Shown: positions 23,733 to 32,380 of the stretch, piece by piece | Layout of the letters: every line of letters starts with the position of its first letter | Position numbering within the stretch: the first letter of the stretch is position 1 | From: Parendozoicomonas callyspongiae | Lineage (GTDB): Bacteria > Pseudomonadota > Gammaproteobacteria > Pseudomonadales > Endozoicomonadaceae | Direction of reading: 5' to 3' | Assembly (NCBI RefSeq): GCF_023502345.1 | Contig: NZ_JAMFLX010000021.1 | Coordinates: forward strand, 1 to 47,138 | Length of the DNA: 47,138 bases | Notes under the pieces: generated by a model | The model's database searches: none | Seen by the model: the letters and a program-made list of their open reading frames with translations, nothing else | Told to the model about the DNA's origin: nothing | Program-made: the position numbers and the translations under genes

Positions 23733-25301
23733 TTGTCAGCCAGATTTTTGCATCGTCTTCAGGTTTTATCCCAAGAAGAAAACATCTCCAGTCTGGAGCA
23801 GATTGGTCACGGCATTGAAAAGGAAGGTTTACGGGTTACGCCGGAAACTCGCCTTTCTGAAGCGCCCCATCCCGGCGGCCTTGGCTCCGCGCTGACCCAT
23901 CCTCACATCACAACAGATTATTCTGAAGCCCTGCTGGAATTTATCACTCCGGTTTACCAACATCCCGAAGAAGCCCTGGCATTCCTTGAAGAGCTGCACT
24001 GTGAAGCCATGCGGCAGATGCCGGATGGAGAAACCATCTGGGGAACAAGTATGCCGCCGATTCTGAATGGCGATGACAGCATTCCTGTCGCTCAGTACGG
24101 AAATTCAAACTCTGGGTTGTTGAAGCATATCTACAGGCAGGGACTGGCCTGGCGATATGGCAAGGCCATGCAGACGATTGCCGGTATTCACTATAACTTT
24201 TCTCTCAGCCGGGATTTCTGGTGTTTGATGAAGGAGAGTGAAGGCAGTGAGTTATCTCCTCAGGACTATCAATCAGCTGGATACTTTGCCCTTATTCGCA
24301 ACTTCAGGCGTTACTCTTGGTTGCTGTCCTATCTGTTTGGAGCATCTCCGGCATTAGATAAAAGTTTTCTGGATGGGCAGGTCAATCACGACCTTGAACA
24401 TTTTGATGATGATACCTTGTATCTACCCTGGGCGACTTCCCTGCGAATGAGCGATCTGGGTTATAGCAACCATGCCCAGTCGGATCTGCAGATCTGTTAC
24501 AACACTCTTGATAATTATGTTCAGAGTCTCTGGAAAGCGATCCATACCCCTTATAAGCCATATGAAAAAATCGGGATTCGTGTAAACGGAGATTACCGTC
24601 AGCTCAATACCAACCTTCTCCAGATTGAAAATGAATATTACAGCTCTATACGCCCTAAAAGGGTCATTCAGTCAGGAGAGAAACCTGTTCAGGCACTGCG
24701 GGAAAGGGGTGTTGAATATATTGAAGTACGCAGCCTGGATATCAACCCATTGCTGCCCCTGGGTATTGATGAAGTTCAATCCCGCTTCCTTGATGTTTTC
24801 CTTGTTTATTGCGTGCTAAGTGATAGCCCGGATATTTCCTCGGAAGAGTGCTCTCAGGTTGTCAGCAATTTCTCACTAAGTGTGTGTGAGGGGCGTCGCC
24901 CAGATTTGCTGTTGAACAATAAAGGTACTGATATATCTCTGATAGAATGGGGTAATCAGTTGTTTGACCAGTTGCTTCCTGTAGCAGAGCTGCTTGATGT
25001 CGCTAACAGGTCTTCGCTGTATACTGAAAGCCTGAATGCTGAAAGAAAAAAACTGGATAATGTTGATCTGACTCCCTCTGCCGTCATTTTGTCACGGCTG
25101 AATCAGGGGCAATCCTTCAGGGAGTTTTCCAGAGATATTACCGCAGAGCATGCTGCTCGATTTAACAGCATGCCTGGTTTAAAGGAACGTCAGGATTATT
25201 TTTCTCGGCTTGCCGCACAGTCTCATACTGCTCAACAGGCCAGAGAAGAGAGTGACTCAGAGGATTTTGAGACATTCCTGCAGAATTATTTTAGGGAATA
25301 A
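23733..25301 (+). CDS. gshA: Glutamate-cysteine ligase
   Basis: First enzyme of glutathione synthesis: joins glutamate and cysteine using ATP. The protein belongs to the proteobacterial GshA type: IGHGIEKEGLRV, TTDYSEALLEFITP, TIWGTSMPP, IAGIHYNFS, RYSWLLSYLFGASPA, and NGDYRQLNTNLLQIENEYYS with the RP that follows. From the TTG at 23733 it has 522 residues, close to E. coli's 518. That start has AAAGGGG at correct spacing; a TTG at 23676 would add 19 unsupported residues, and no ATG is available. No gshB is adjacent. Confidence 0.93.
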   Translation: MSARFLHRLQVLSQEENISSLEQIGHGIEKEGLRVTPETRLSEAPHPGGLGSALTHPHITTDYSEALLEFITPVYQHPEEALAFLEELHCEAMRQMPDGETIWGTSMPPILNGDDSIPVAQYGNSNSGLLKHIYRQGLAWRYGKAMQTIAGIHYNFSLSRDFWCLMKESEGSELSPQDYQSAGYFALIRNFRRYSWLLSYLFGASPALDKSFLDGQVNHDLEHFDDDTLYLPWATSLRMSDLGYSNHAQSDLQICYNTLDNYVQSLWKAIHTPYKPYEKIGIRVNGDYRQLNTNLLQIENEYYSSIRPKRVIQSGEKPVQALRERGVEYIEVRSLDINPLLPLGIDEVQSRFLDVFLVYCVLSDSPDISSEECSQVVSNFSLSVCEGRRPDLLLNNKGTDISLIEWGNQLFDQLLPVAELLDVANRSSLYTESLNAERKKLDNVDLTPSAVILSRLNQGQSFREFSRDITAEHAARFNSMPGLKERQDYFSRLAAQSHTAQQAREESDSEDFETFLQNYFRE

Positions 25302-25423
25302 GTCAGGCCGCTCGATTAGCTGTACTGTTTATGGAAATAGACTTTCCATAGCCAGGGGGAACTCATGGCTGTTTACAGGGCAGTTTTATATGTTTGATAA
25401 CAGGTAAGGGATCGAATACTAAT

Positions 25424-25927
25424 ATGACTCTTCCAGACTCCAGGGTTCTACATTTTCTCGCCTTTTTGGTATCAATGGGGTTAATAGGTGGATCTTTGAC
25501 TCTGCAGCATGTTGTTGGGCTTGAGCCATGTCCTCTGTGTATTTCCCAGCGCATTGTGGTTATTTCCATTACCCTCGTGGTTTTGATTGCAGCGATTCAT
25601 AACCCCCAGACGAAAGGGAAAAGAAATTATGGGCGCATTGTTTTTGTCCTTGGTCTGTTTGGAATTGGATTAGCTGTTCGGCAGCTTTATCTGCAGAGTT
25701 TACCTGTTGATCAGGCACCCGCCTGTATGCCCGGCCTTGATTATCTGGTTGAAGTCCTGCCGCTAACTGAGTTGATTACCGTGATGTTCAGTGGAACCGG
25801 TGACTGCGCTGAAGTTCAATGGAGTTTCCTTGGACTGACAATTCCTGGCTGGACCCTTGTTTGTTTTATTTGTTATTCGATATTTGGTCTTCTGGAGATG
25901 GTTCGTAAACATCACCTCTATAAATAA
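25424..25927 (+). CDS. dsbB: Disulfide bond formation protein B
   Basis: DsbB is an inner-membrane protein that re-oxidises DsbA and passes electrons to quinone. The 167-residue protein has four membrane segments. The first periplasmic loop contains the redox pair CPLC (in GLEPCPLCISQR). The second loop carries the other pair, in ACMPGLDYL and GTGDCAEV. The ATG at 25424 gives the usual N-terminus; the frame is open further upstream. dsbA is not in the window. A strong hairpin terminator follows. Confidence 0.92.
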   Translation: MTLPDSRVLHFLAFLVSMGLIGGSLTLQHVVGLEPCPLCISQRIVVISITLVVLIAAIHNPQTKGKRNYGRIVFVLGLFGIGLAVRQLYLQSLPVDQAPACMPGLDYLVEVLPLTELITVMFSGTGDCAEVQWSFLGLTIPGWTLVCFICYSIFGLLEMVRKHHLYK

Positions 25928-25958
25928 TCACCTCAAAGTTTCCGTTCATTTTTTTCTG

Positions 25959-26006
25959 AAAATGCAGCTGTTATCCTGATCGGGATAAGCTGCATTTTGT
26001 TTTTCC
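25959..26006 (+). terminator. Terminator of dsbB
   Basis: A long hairpin: AAAATGCAGC (25959-25968) pairs with GCTGCATTTT (25989-25998) and TTATCC with GGATAA inside it, with a small bulge. A T-run follows. It ends shortly before the cidA/lrgA ribosome site. Confidence 0.75.
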
Positions 26007-26020
26007 GGCTGGTGGAAAAA

Positions 26021-26377
26021 ATGAACGCTATGCGTGGTCTTTTTATTCTGTTTCTTTTTCAAACTCTGGGTGAGTTTGGAAATCGTCTACTAGGGTTGCC
26101 GCTTCCTGGACCGGTATTGGGCATGCTCCTGCTGTTTCTTGCCCTGTGTCTTATAAAGTCAGTGCCTGATGACCTTGATAAAAGCAGTCAGGTTATTGTT
26201 GGCAATATGGCGATGCTTCTTGTGCCTGTTGCCACAGGGTTTGCTTATTATCTGGTAAAAATTCAGCAGCAGATTCTGCCTATAGCTTTGGCTGCAACTC
26301 TGGGGACAGTGATTGCGATTGTTTTCACGTCGTTACTGATGAACAGTTTAATTAAAAAGGAGTCAGAAGATGAGTAA
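26021..26377 (+). CDS. CidA/LrgA family holin-like membrane protein
   Basis: A 118-residue protein with about four membrane segments and the family signature LGEFGNRLLGLPLPGPVLGM. Family members form the small partner of the CidAB/LrgAB system, linked to murein hydrolase export, cell lysis and, in later work, transport of pyruvate or glycolate. ATG 26021 follows GGTGGA at proper spacing; a TTG at 25997 lies in the terminator hairpin of dsbB and is rejected. The end overlaps lrgB by 8 bases. Confidence 0.88.
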   Translation: MNAMRGLFILFLFQTLGEFGNRLLGLPLPGPVLGMLLLFLALCLIKSVPDDLDKSSQVIVGNMAMLLVPVATGFAYYLVKIQQQILPIALAATLGTVIAIVFTSLLMNSLIKKESEDE

Positions 26378-27080
26378 TCTTCAAGAGCTTCTGTTGAGTC
26401 CGCTGTTTAGTTTGACCTTGACCGCCGGCAGTTATCTGCTGGGTCAGAAAATTTATAAGCTGTCCCGCTGCTTTCCTCTGCTTCACCCTGTGCTGATGGC
26501 TGTGATACCGGTGATTGTGATTTTGCATTTAACAGGGTTGGATTATCTCCAGTATCGAGAAGGTACCGAGTTTTTCACTTTGCTTCTGGGAACAGCGACT
26601 GTTGCACTGGCAGTGCCACTCTACCAGCAGTTGCACCTGATTCGCACACACGCCAGAGCATTGATGTGGACTCTGGTTCTGGGAGCAATATTCACTCCTG
26701 CAGTAGCACTGGGTCTGGGGTGGATAAGTGGTGCTACTGAAGTGACGCTGCTCTCGCTGGCTCCAAAATCTGTAACAACGCCGATCGCTATTGCTGTTGC
26801 AGAGAGTATTGGTGGTCTGGCAACAGTTGCTGCGGGCACTGTGATTTGTGCAGGTATAGTTGGAGCAGTTATTGCGCCTCCATTAATGAGCAGGATGGGA
26901 ATTCATAACCCCGCCGTGCGCGGTTTCACAATGGGACTGACAGCGCATGCTGCAGGGACAGCGAGAGCATTTGAAATCAGCCCTGTCAGCGGAGCCTTTG
27001 CCAGTCTGGGGCTTGCACTGACAGGCGCATTAACTGCTTTTACCATGCCTCTGGCATGGGAGTTGATAAAGCTGTTTTAA
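26370..27080 (+). CDS. lrgB: LrgB family membrane protein
   Basis: A 236-residue integral membrane protein of the LrgB/CidB family, with signature SLAPKSVTTPIAIAVAESIG and TMGLTAHAAGTARAFE. It is the large partner of the protein encoded just upstream. The AAGGAG ribosome site lies within the 3' end of that gene and the two frames overlap, so production of the pair is coupled. No LytTR-type regulator is next to it. The 3' end overlaps the convergent small gene by 4 bases. Confidence 0.92.
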   Translation: MSNLQELLLSPLFSLTLTAGSYLLGQKIYKLSRCFPLLHPVLMAVIPVIVILHLTGLDYLQYREGTEFFTLLLGTATVALAVPLYQQLHLIRTHARALMWTLVLGAIFTPAVALGLGWISGATEVTLLSLAPKSVTTPIAIAVAESIGGLATVAAGTVICAGIVGAVIAPPLMSRMGIHNPAVRGFTMGLTAHAAGTARAFEISPVSGAFASLGLALTGALTAFTMPLAWELIKLF

Positions 27081-27295
27081 TACGCTTCCTGGGTCAGAGC
27101 ATATTCGGATAGCGCCAGGATATGGCTGAGAAAGGTGTTCTCAACCTGTGGTGACGCGAAGTAAATATGCCTTGAGTTCAGGTAATCATTTACGCTCCCT
27201 CCCCCCATAAGAGCCAGATAGAAAGCTCGCAGAGCTTCATCAGCAACATTGAGATGTGACACGATATAGGCCGCAGAGGCTGGTACGGATTCCAT
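27077..27295 (-). CDS. Small hypothetical protein (72 residues)
   Basis: No family recognised. The frame opens with a well-placed ribosome site (CGGGAGAtagctATG) and has normal codon use. The protein looks helical, with neither signal peptide nor membrane segment: YIVSHLNVADEALRAFYLAL and LSHILALSEYALTQ. It converges with lrgB, overlapping its end by 4 bases, and diverges from zapB. The good start signal makes it likely to be real. Confidence 0.55.
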   Translation of the reverse strand: MESVPASAAYIVSHLNVADEALRAFYLALMGGGSVNDYLNSRHIYFASPQVENTFLSHILALSEYALTQEAY

Positions 27296-27403
27296 AGCTA
27301 TCTCCCGAACCGAACCAGTTATTGATATGCCTGTCTTAGGCTTCCCGCACAGTATAGGCGGGTGACTGGTTCTCGCCGTAGTTGTAAGGCGTCTTTTTAA
27401 GCG

Positions 27404-27452
27404 GCATCGTACGTACGACGCATTCGGACTGTTTACTCTGATACCCGAATGC
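27404..27452. promoter_or_regulatory. Adjacent inverted repeats upstream of zapB
   Basis: The core TCGTACGTACGA (27407-27418) is a perfect 12-bp palindrome, extended by GC/GC pairs to 27404-27421. Directly after it GCATTCGG (27420-27427) and CCGAATGC (27445-27452) form a second inverted repeat. Both lie in the 203-base gap between the divergent 72-residue gene and zapB, so they may be operators or a transcript hairpin. Confidence 0.4.
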
Positions 27453-27498
27453 TCCTAATATGGGCGTGTTAAATACTATTGTCTGAGAGACTGTACAT

Positions 27499-27735
27499 AT
27501 GTCCATTGAATCCCTGAGTCAGCTGGAAGCAAAAATTCAAAGCGCAATTGAAACTATTGGTATTTATCGCCTTGAAATTGAAGAGCTGCGCGAACTGAAA
27601 ACCAAGCTGGAACAGGAAAACATCAAACTTGAGCAGGATAACACCAGTCTGCGTAACGAACTGCAGTCTTGGTCTGACAAAGTTGGTGCTCTGCTTGGAC
27701 GTTTGGATTCTGTTCAGGAAGAAGAGACCGTTTAA
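27499..27735 (+). CDS. zapB: Cell division protein ZapB
   Basis: A 78-residue, almost wholly coiled-coil protein: ESLSQLEAKIQSAIETIGIY followed by LEQENIKLEQDNTSLRNELQ and the WSDKVGALLGRLDSV end. This is the length and pattern of ZapB, which assembles at the division ring through ZapA and helps to organise FtsZ and the terminus. A bidirectional terminator follows. The heptad pattern could suit other small coiled coils, but the C-terminal WxxRxxxLLGRL-like end is typical of ZapB. Confidence 0.85.
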   Translation: MSIESLSQLEAKIQSAIETIGIYRLEIEELRELKTKLEQENIKLEQDNTSLRNELQSWSDKVGALLGRLDSVQEEETV

Positions 27736-27753
27736 TACGGCTTATTACTCAAA

Positions 27754-27781
27754 ACAAAGGCCGCCTGATTGCGGCCTTTGT
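27754..27781. terminator. Bidirectional terminator between zapB and brnQ
   Basis: ACAAAGGCCGC (27754-27764) pairs perfectly with GCGGCCTTTGT (27771-27781) over a 6-base loop; T-rich on the plus side and a run of A (T on the minus strand) upstream. It serves the two convergent genes. Confidence 0.8.
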
Positions 27782-27793
27782 TCATTTTAAAGA

Positions 27794-29122
27794 TCAGGCA
27801 CTGGTGGAAACAGTTGTACTGTTTACTGGCTTCCAAAGAATTGACAGCAGGAATGCCGCCAGACCAGGAATCAGCCAACCCAGGCTATAGCTGTATAGAG
27901 GAAGGATATAGAACGCGCCTTCTGAAACAAATGTTGCCCAGCTGACACCGCTTGCGGACAGACCATCTATAAAGCTGATAATAAAAATAACAGACAGCGT
28001 AATACGGTAAGTGCGCGCAGGTGAGGGCAGCATATTTCGAACAAGTGCCAGAAGGATCAGAGCAATTGTGACAGGGTAAATAATCAGAAGAGCTGGAATA
28101 GTGATCGCCAGCAACTCATTCAGGCCAACATTGGCGATCAGAGCGCTGACCAGTGTGCAGGCAATAACATAGCCGCAGTATCCCATAATAGGCAGACTCT
28201 CACTGAAGTACTCAGCGCAGGCAGTCATCAGGCCGACGGAGGTTGTCAGACAGGCCAGGGTAATGGATGCACCCAGCAGGAAGGAACCCCAGCTGCCATA
28301 GAGCAGGTCTACATAAACATTAAGGATATCTGCACCGTTCTCAGCGCCGGGAATAACACCGTGGCTGGTTGCTCCCAATACAGAAAGCATAATGTAAACA
28401 GCGCCCAGACCAACAGCAGCCATGACGCCAGCTGTAATTGTGTGACGGGTCAGTTCACTGCTATCAGTTACACCGCGCTGTTTCAGGGCAGTGATAATAA
28501 CGATACCGAAGGCCAGTGAAGCCAGGGTGTCCATAGTCTGATACCCTTGCTGGAATCCCCATGAGAAAGCACCGTCTTCCAGAACAGTAATTTTCTCACT
28601 GACAGGGCCCAGTGGTGTAACGAATACCCCAAAGGCAATAGCGCCAAGCACAAGAACCAGTATGGGGGTAATAATTTTGCCGATATTATCAATCAGGCGG
28701 CCGGGGAAAAGTGACAGGCAAAGGGTGAGGCCGAAAAACACGCAGCTGTAAATCGTCTGGCCATAGCTGGAACTTTCAAATCTATCAGCAAAGCTCATCT
28801 CCCAGGCAACAATGCCTGTTCTTGGTGCTGCGAACAGGGGGCCAATCGCCAGATAAAGAACCAGACCAACAATAAGCGCTACAGAAGGAGGCAGGTCACG
28901 GGTAAATTTACTGAGGCCGCCACCCAGGCGTGCCGCTGCAATAACACCCAGAAGTGGCAGACCAACACCGGTCAGAAGAAAGCCTGCCACGGCAATAATA
29001 ATATCTGCGCCGGCAATTTGTCCGAGGTAAGGAGGAAATATCATATTTCCTGCGCCGAGGAACAGCGCAAATGTCATCAGCCCGATTGCGATAATGTCAT
29101 TGGTTTTGAGAGATGCCGACAA
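27794..29122 (-). CDS. brnQ: Branched-chain amino acid carrier BrnQ (LIVCS family)
   Basis: A sodium-coupled importer of leucine, isoleucine and valine with about 12 membrane segments. The N-terminal signature TNDIIAIGLMTFALFLGAGN then MIFPPYLG is diagnostic, as are APRTGIVAWEMSF and the SWGFQQGYQTMDTLASLAFG region. From the TTG at 29122 it has 442 residues, close to E. coli BrnQ (439). AAGGGG precedes that TTG by six bases; an ATG at 29185 would add 21 polar residues that the family lacks. It is alone in its transcription unit. Confidence 0.92.
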   Translation of the reverse strand: MSASLKTNDIIAIGLMTFALFLGAGNMIFPPYLGQIAGADIIIAVAGFLLTGVGLPLLGVIAAARLGGGLSKFTRDLPPSVALIVGLVLYLAIGPLFAAPRTGIVAWEMSFADRFESSSYGQTIYSCVFFGLTLCLSLFPGRLIDNIGKIITPILVLVLGAIAFGVFVTPLGPVSEKITVLEDGAFSWGFQQGYQTMDTLASLAFGIVIITALKQRGVTDSSELTRHTITAGVMAAVGLGAVYIMLSVLGATSHGVIPGAENGADILNVYVDLLYGSWGSFLLGASITLACLTTSVGLMTACAEYFSESLPIMGYCGYVIACTLVSALIANVGLNELLAITIPALLIIYPVTIALILLALVRNMLPSPARTYRITLSVIFIISFIDGLSASGVSWATFVSEGAFYILPLYSYSLGWLIPGLAAFLLSILWKPVNSTTVSTSA

Positions 29123-29460
29123 GAAGAACCCCTTATAAATACTGAAATTTGGGAAGGTGCCGCGAATATGCTGTCGGATTGGCAAGTCTTCCCTGAAGGG
29201 CCATCAATTCCCATTCTCGAAAAATAACGATGTCTACCTCCAGACAGGCTGGAAGTATTAATACGCCGGTAGTGGGAAGAGCCAGATCTGCCTTATGGTA
29301 AATGCAGTCTTTTTAGAATGGCCGAATGAAACCATTTATGTTGGCCCGACTCTTGTGAAGCCGTACCAACCCACGCGTACCAGTTGCGCGAGAATATATA
29401 TGGCACAGGATCTCTGAACCGGCAATTAACAGTTATACCTACGAAGAAAAATGTTTTTAA
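29123..29460. other. Gene-free interval upstream of brnQ
   Basis: Holds the brnQ leader and promoter (minus strand) and ends at the yheS terminator. I see no coding region or RNA gene and no clear operator. Confidence 0.4.
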
Positions 29461-29500
29461 AATTATTTCTGGCAACGAGGGGTTGTTGCCAGAAATAATT
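29455..29500 (-). terminator. Strong terminator of yheS
   Basis: A perfect 16-bp inverted repeat: 29461-29476 (core TTTCTGGCAAC) with 29485-29500, over an 8-base loop. It lies 14 bases after the yheS stop; on the minus strand the stem runs into T-rich sequence. Confidence 0.8.
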
Positions 29501-29514
29501 CGGGATGGGGTTTG

Positions 29515-31446
29515 TTAAGCGCTCTTGAGTTGCTCCAGCTCTGCTTCAGCTTCTTCCAGTTCTTCTGAAGCCTGCAGCCACTGTTCCTCAATAGTGTTTG
29601 ATTCCTGAACCAGTTTGGCCTGCTTTTCCAAAAGCTCTTTTAGCTTGAGTTTTGAGGATTCCTCATACAGGGAAGAATCACCTAACTGTTCTTCCAGGCT
29701 GGCCAGCCCAGACTGAGCCTTGTCCATCTGCTTTTCCAGCTTTTCAACCGCTTGTCGGAAAGGTCGAAGCTTCTTGCGAAGCTCGGCTTCAAGACGTTTC
29801 TGATTTTTCCTGTCCTGAGCTGTAATCCGTTCACGATCTTCATCTTTGTTTGAAGCTGATGCCGCAGCTGCTTCCTCACGTTTCTGCTTGGCAAGCCACG
29901 ACGCATATTCGTCCAGATCACCCTCATAGGGCTCAACGGCACCGTCGTGAACCAAGTAAAGCTTATCTACTGTGTAGCGAAGCATATGACGGTCGTGAGA
30001 GACCAGAACCATCGCACCATCAAACTCCTGCAAAGCCATGGTTAGCGCATGGCGCATTTCCAGGTCGAGGTGGTTGGTCGGTTCGTCAAGCAACAGCAGG
30101 TTGGGCTTTTGCCAGGCGATAATGGCTAAAGCCAGACGTGCCTGTTCACCACCTGAGAAGGAGCCAACCTGTTCATCTACCTTTTCGCCATGGAAGCCAA
30201 AAGAACCCAGGAAGTCTTTTATTTCCTGCTCACGGACTTCAGGTGACAGACGCTGAATATGAATGGCCGGAGTGGACTTTTGATCTAAAGCTTCCAGTTG
30301 GTGCTGGGCAAAATAACCAATCTTGAGATGTTCACCCCGCTGCTCTTCACCGGCCAACATCTGCAGCTGGCCCGCCAGAGATTTCACCAGCGTTGATTTG
30401 CCAGCACCGTTGGGGCCTAGAAGGCCAATGGTGTCGCCTGGCTGCAGAGACATGACCACATTTTTCAGCAATGCCGTGTCGTAGCCCAGAGAACCGCTCC
30501 GCATGGCAAGAAGAGGGTGGGACATCTTCTTGGCTGTGGGAAATCTGAACCGGAATGGTGAGTCCATGTGGACTGGCGAAACCATATCCATTCTGACCAG
30601 AGCCTTGATGCGGCTCTGGGCCTGTTTGGCTTTGGTTGCTTTTGCCCTGAAGCGCTCAATAAAGCGTGTCAGTCTCTCCTGTTCACGCTGTTGTTTCTCA
30701 TGAATTGCCTGCTGTTGGGCAAGACGCTCACCGCGAATGCGCTCAAAAGCCGTGTAGTTACCTCGATAGAGGGTTATGTCCTGACGTTCAATATGAGCAA
30801 TATTATCAATGACTGTATCAAGGAAGTCCCTGTCGTGAGATATCAGGATGAGGGTTCCCGGGTATCTCTTAAGCCACTCTTCCAGCCAGAGAATGGCATC
30901 CATATCCAGGTGGTTGGTCGGTTCGTCCAGCAACATTAGGTCGGATGGACACATCAATGTCTTCGCCAGGTTTAGGCGCATCCGCCATCCGCCTGAGAAC
31001 TCCTTAACACTGGTATCTACCTGTTCCTGTCTGAAGCCCAGACCATGCAAGAGCTGTTCTGCCCTGGAACGGGCACTGTAGCCATGGTGGGCATCATATT
31101 CTGCATGCAAACGAGCGAGGGCGAGATCATCGCCCTGGTTCTCGGCTGCTTTCAGCTCGTTTTCGATACGCCTTAGCTCAGCATCCCCATCCAGGACATA
31201 ATCCACCGCTGAACGGTCAAGAGCCGCGACCTCCTGGGCCATATGGGCCACACGCCAGCTATCTGGCATGGAGATATCGCCGGTATCTGCATGGGTTTCT
31301 CCCAGCAACAAAGCGAATAAAGAGGATTTACCTGAACCGTTGACCCCAGTTAGGCCAACTTTTTGCCCCGGGTGAATAACAAGATCGCTGTCTACCAGCA
31401 GTTTCTTGCCACCCCGTAATAAACTGACTTGATTTAACCTGATCAT
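29515..31446 (-). CDS. yheS: ABC-F family ATPase YheS
   Basis: A soluble ATPase with two ABC domains and no membrane part, of the ABC-F group that acts on ribosomes. Domain 1 has Walker A GVNGSGKSS (about residues 34-42), signature FSGGWRMRLNLA and LLLDEPTNHLD-type Walker B. The linker has the KATKAKQAQSRIKAL helix typical of ABC-F. Domain 2 has GPNGAGKST, FSGGEQARLALA and LLLDEPTNHLDLE. A C-terminal coiled coil (about residues 545-643) ends the protein. The 643-residue length fits YheS. The neighbours algP, FKBP and rsd follow the order I recall from Pseudomonas. The alternative, Uup, is less likely on context. Confidence 0.92.
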   Translation of the reverse strand: MIRLNQVSLLRGGKKLLVDSDLVIHPGQKVGLTGVNGSGKSSLFALLLGETHADTGDISMPDSWRVAHMAQEVAALDRSAVDYVLDGDAELRRIENELKAAENQGDDLALARLHAEYDAHHGYSARSRAEQLLHGLGFRQEQVDTSVKEFSGGWRMRLNLAKTLMCPSDLMLLDEPTNHLDMDAILWLEEWLKRYPGTLILISHDRDFLDTVIDNIAHIERQDITLYRGNYTAFERIRGERLAQQQAIHEKQQREQERLTRFIERFRAKATKAKQAQSRIKALVRMDMVSPVHMDSPFRFRFPTAKKMSHPLLAMRSGSLGYDTALLKNVVMSLQPGDTIGLLGPNGAGKSTLVKSLAGQLQMLAGEEQRGEHLKIGYFAQHQLEALDQKSTPAIHIQRLSPEVREQEIKDFLGSFGFHGEKVDEQVGSFSGGEQARLALAIIAWQKPNLLLLDEPTNHLDLEMRHALTMALQEFDGAMVLVSHDRHMLRYTVDKLYLVHDGAVEPYEGDLDEYASWLAKQKREEAAAASASNKDEDRERITAQDRKNQKRLEAELRKKLRPFRQAVEKLEKQMDKAQSGLASLEEQLGDSSLYEESSKLKLKELLEKQAKLVQESNTIEEQWLQASEELEEAEAELEQLKSA

Positions 31447-31505
31447 GGCGGGAGATTTTAGGCTTTGTCACCGCCGATTCCTATGGGGTGTGTCATAAGG
31501 AGAGA

Positions 31506-31532
31506 AAATAAAAACGGGGCCTAAGCCCCGTT
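31506..31532 (-). terminator. Terminator of algP
   Basis: AACGGGGC (31513-31520) pairs with GCCCCGTT (31525-31532) over CTAA; the minus strand continues into TTTTTATTTTC, as expected for a Rho-independent terminator of the minus-strand gene. Confidence 0.8.
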
Positions 31533-31561
31533 GGATTAATGTTGTCTTTCAGACAAATATT

Positions 31562-32380
31562 TTATCTTTTCTTAGCAGTCTTTCGTACTGCCTTGCGAGC
31601 TGGCTTACGCTTAACGGCAGACTTGCGGGCAGCGCTCTTGCGAACGGCTGGCTTACGCTTGGCTGCAGACTTACGTACAGTCTTCTTGGCAGTCTTGCGC
31701 TTGGCAGCAGTCTTACGGGCTGCTGGCTTACGTACAGTCTTCTTGGCAGTCTTGCGCTTGGCAGCAGTCTTACGAGCTGCTGGCTTACGCTTGGCAGCAG
31801 TCTTACGGGCTGCTGGCTTACGCTTGGCTGCAGACTTACGTACAGTCTTCTTGGCAGTCTTGCGCTTGGCAGCAGTCTTACGAGCTGCTGGCTTACGCTT
31901 GGCTGCAGACTTACGTACAGTCTTCTTGGCAGTCTTGCGCTTGGCAGCAGTCTTACGAGCTGCTGGCTTACGCTTGGCTGCAGACTTACGTACAGTCTTT
32001 CTGGCAGTAGTTTTACGCTTAGCGGTAGACTTGCGAGCTGCTGGCTTACGTTTAGCTGCAGTCTTCCGTGCAGTAGTCTTGCGAGCAGTAGTCTTACGCT
32101 TCGCAGTAGTCTTGCGAGCGGTAGTCTTGCGAGCCGTAGTCTTGCGGGCGGTTGACTTACGAGTGGTGGTCTTACGCTTGGCTACAGTTTTTTTGGCTGT
32201 AGATTTGCGAGTGGTCTTCTTCTTGGCGGTTGTCTTGCGGGCTGCCGTCTTTCTAGCAGTACTCTTTCGAGCTGTAGTTTTCTTGGCAGTTTTGCGGACT
32301 GTTTTCCGCTTTTTGGCTGCTGCACCCGCTTCGCGAGTCGCAGCCTCGGACTTATCGAAGTCCATTTCTTCATTGCTCAT
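31562..32380 (-). CDS. algP: AlgP-like histone H1-like Lys/Ala/Arg-rich protein
   Basis: A 272-residue, extremely basic protein. After an acidic start (MSNEEMDFDKSEAATREAGA) it consists only of Ala, Lys, Arg, Thr, Ser, Val and Pro in KAAK/RKTA-type repeats, like AlgP (AlgR3) and eukaryotic histone H1 tails. It is expected to bind DNA non-specifically; in Pseudomonas AlgP affects alginate gene expression. The start at 32380 follows GGAG at good spacing; the frame upstream to 32434 is not supported. The position between yheS and the FKBP/rsd genes supports the name. A 25-residue unit repeats several times, so length is likely variable among strains. Confidence 0.85.
   Translation of the reverse strand: MSNEEMDFDKSEAATREAGAAAKKRKTVRKTAKKTTARKSTARKTAARKTTAKKKTTRKSTAKKTVAKRKTTTRKSTARKTTARKTTARKTTAKRKTTARKTTARKTAAKRKPAARKSTAKRKTTARKTVRKSAAKRKPAARKTAAKRKTAKKTVRKSAAKRKPAARKTAAKRKTAKKTVRKSAAKRKPAARKTAAKRKPAARKTAAKRKTAKKTVRKPAARKTAAKRKTAKKTVRKSAAKRKPAVRKSAARKSAVKRKPARKAVRKTAKKR
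31647..32000. repeat. 75-bp tandem repeats inside algP
   Basis: A 75-base unit (25 residues), beginning gctggcttacgcttggctgc, recurs from 31647 with copies or partial copies at 31722 and onward to about 32000. Copies are near identical at DNA level with some units missing internal blocks, a pattern produced by slippage or recombination. Confidence 0.75.

Noticed and set aside
31647-32000. Regular repeats that could suggest a CRISPR array
   Set aside because: Units are contiguous, 75 bases long and in frame inside algP, with no unique spacers and no cas genes.
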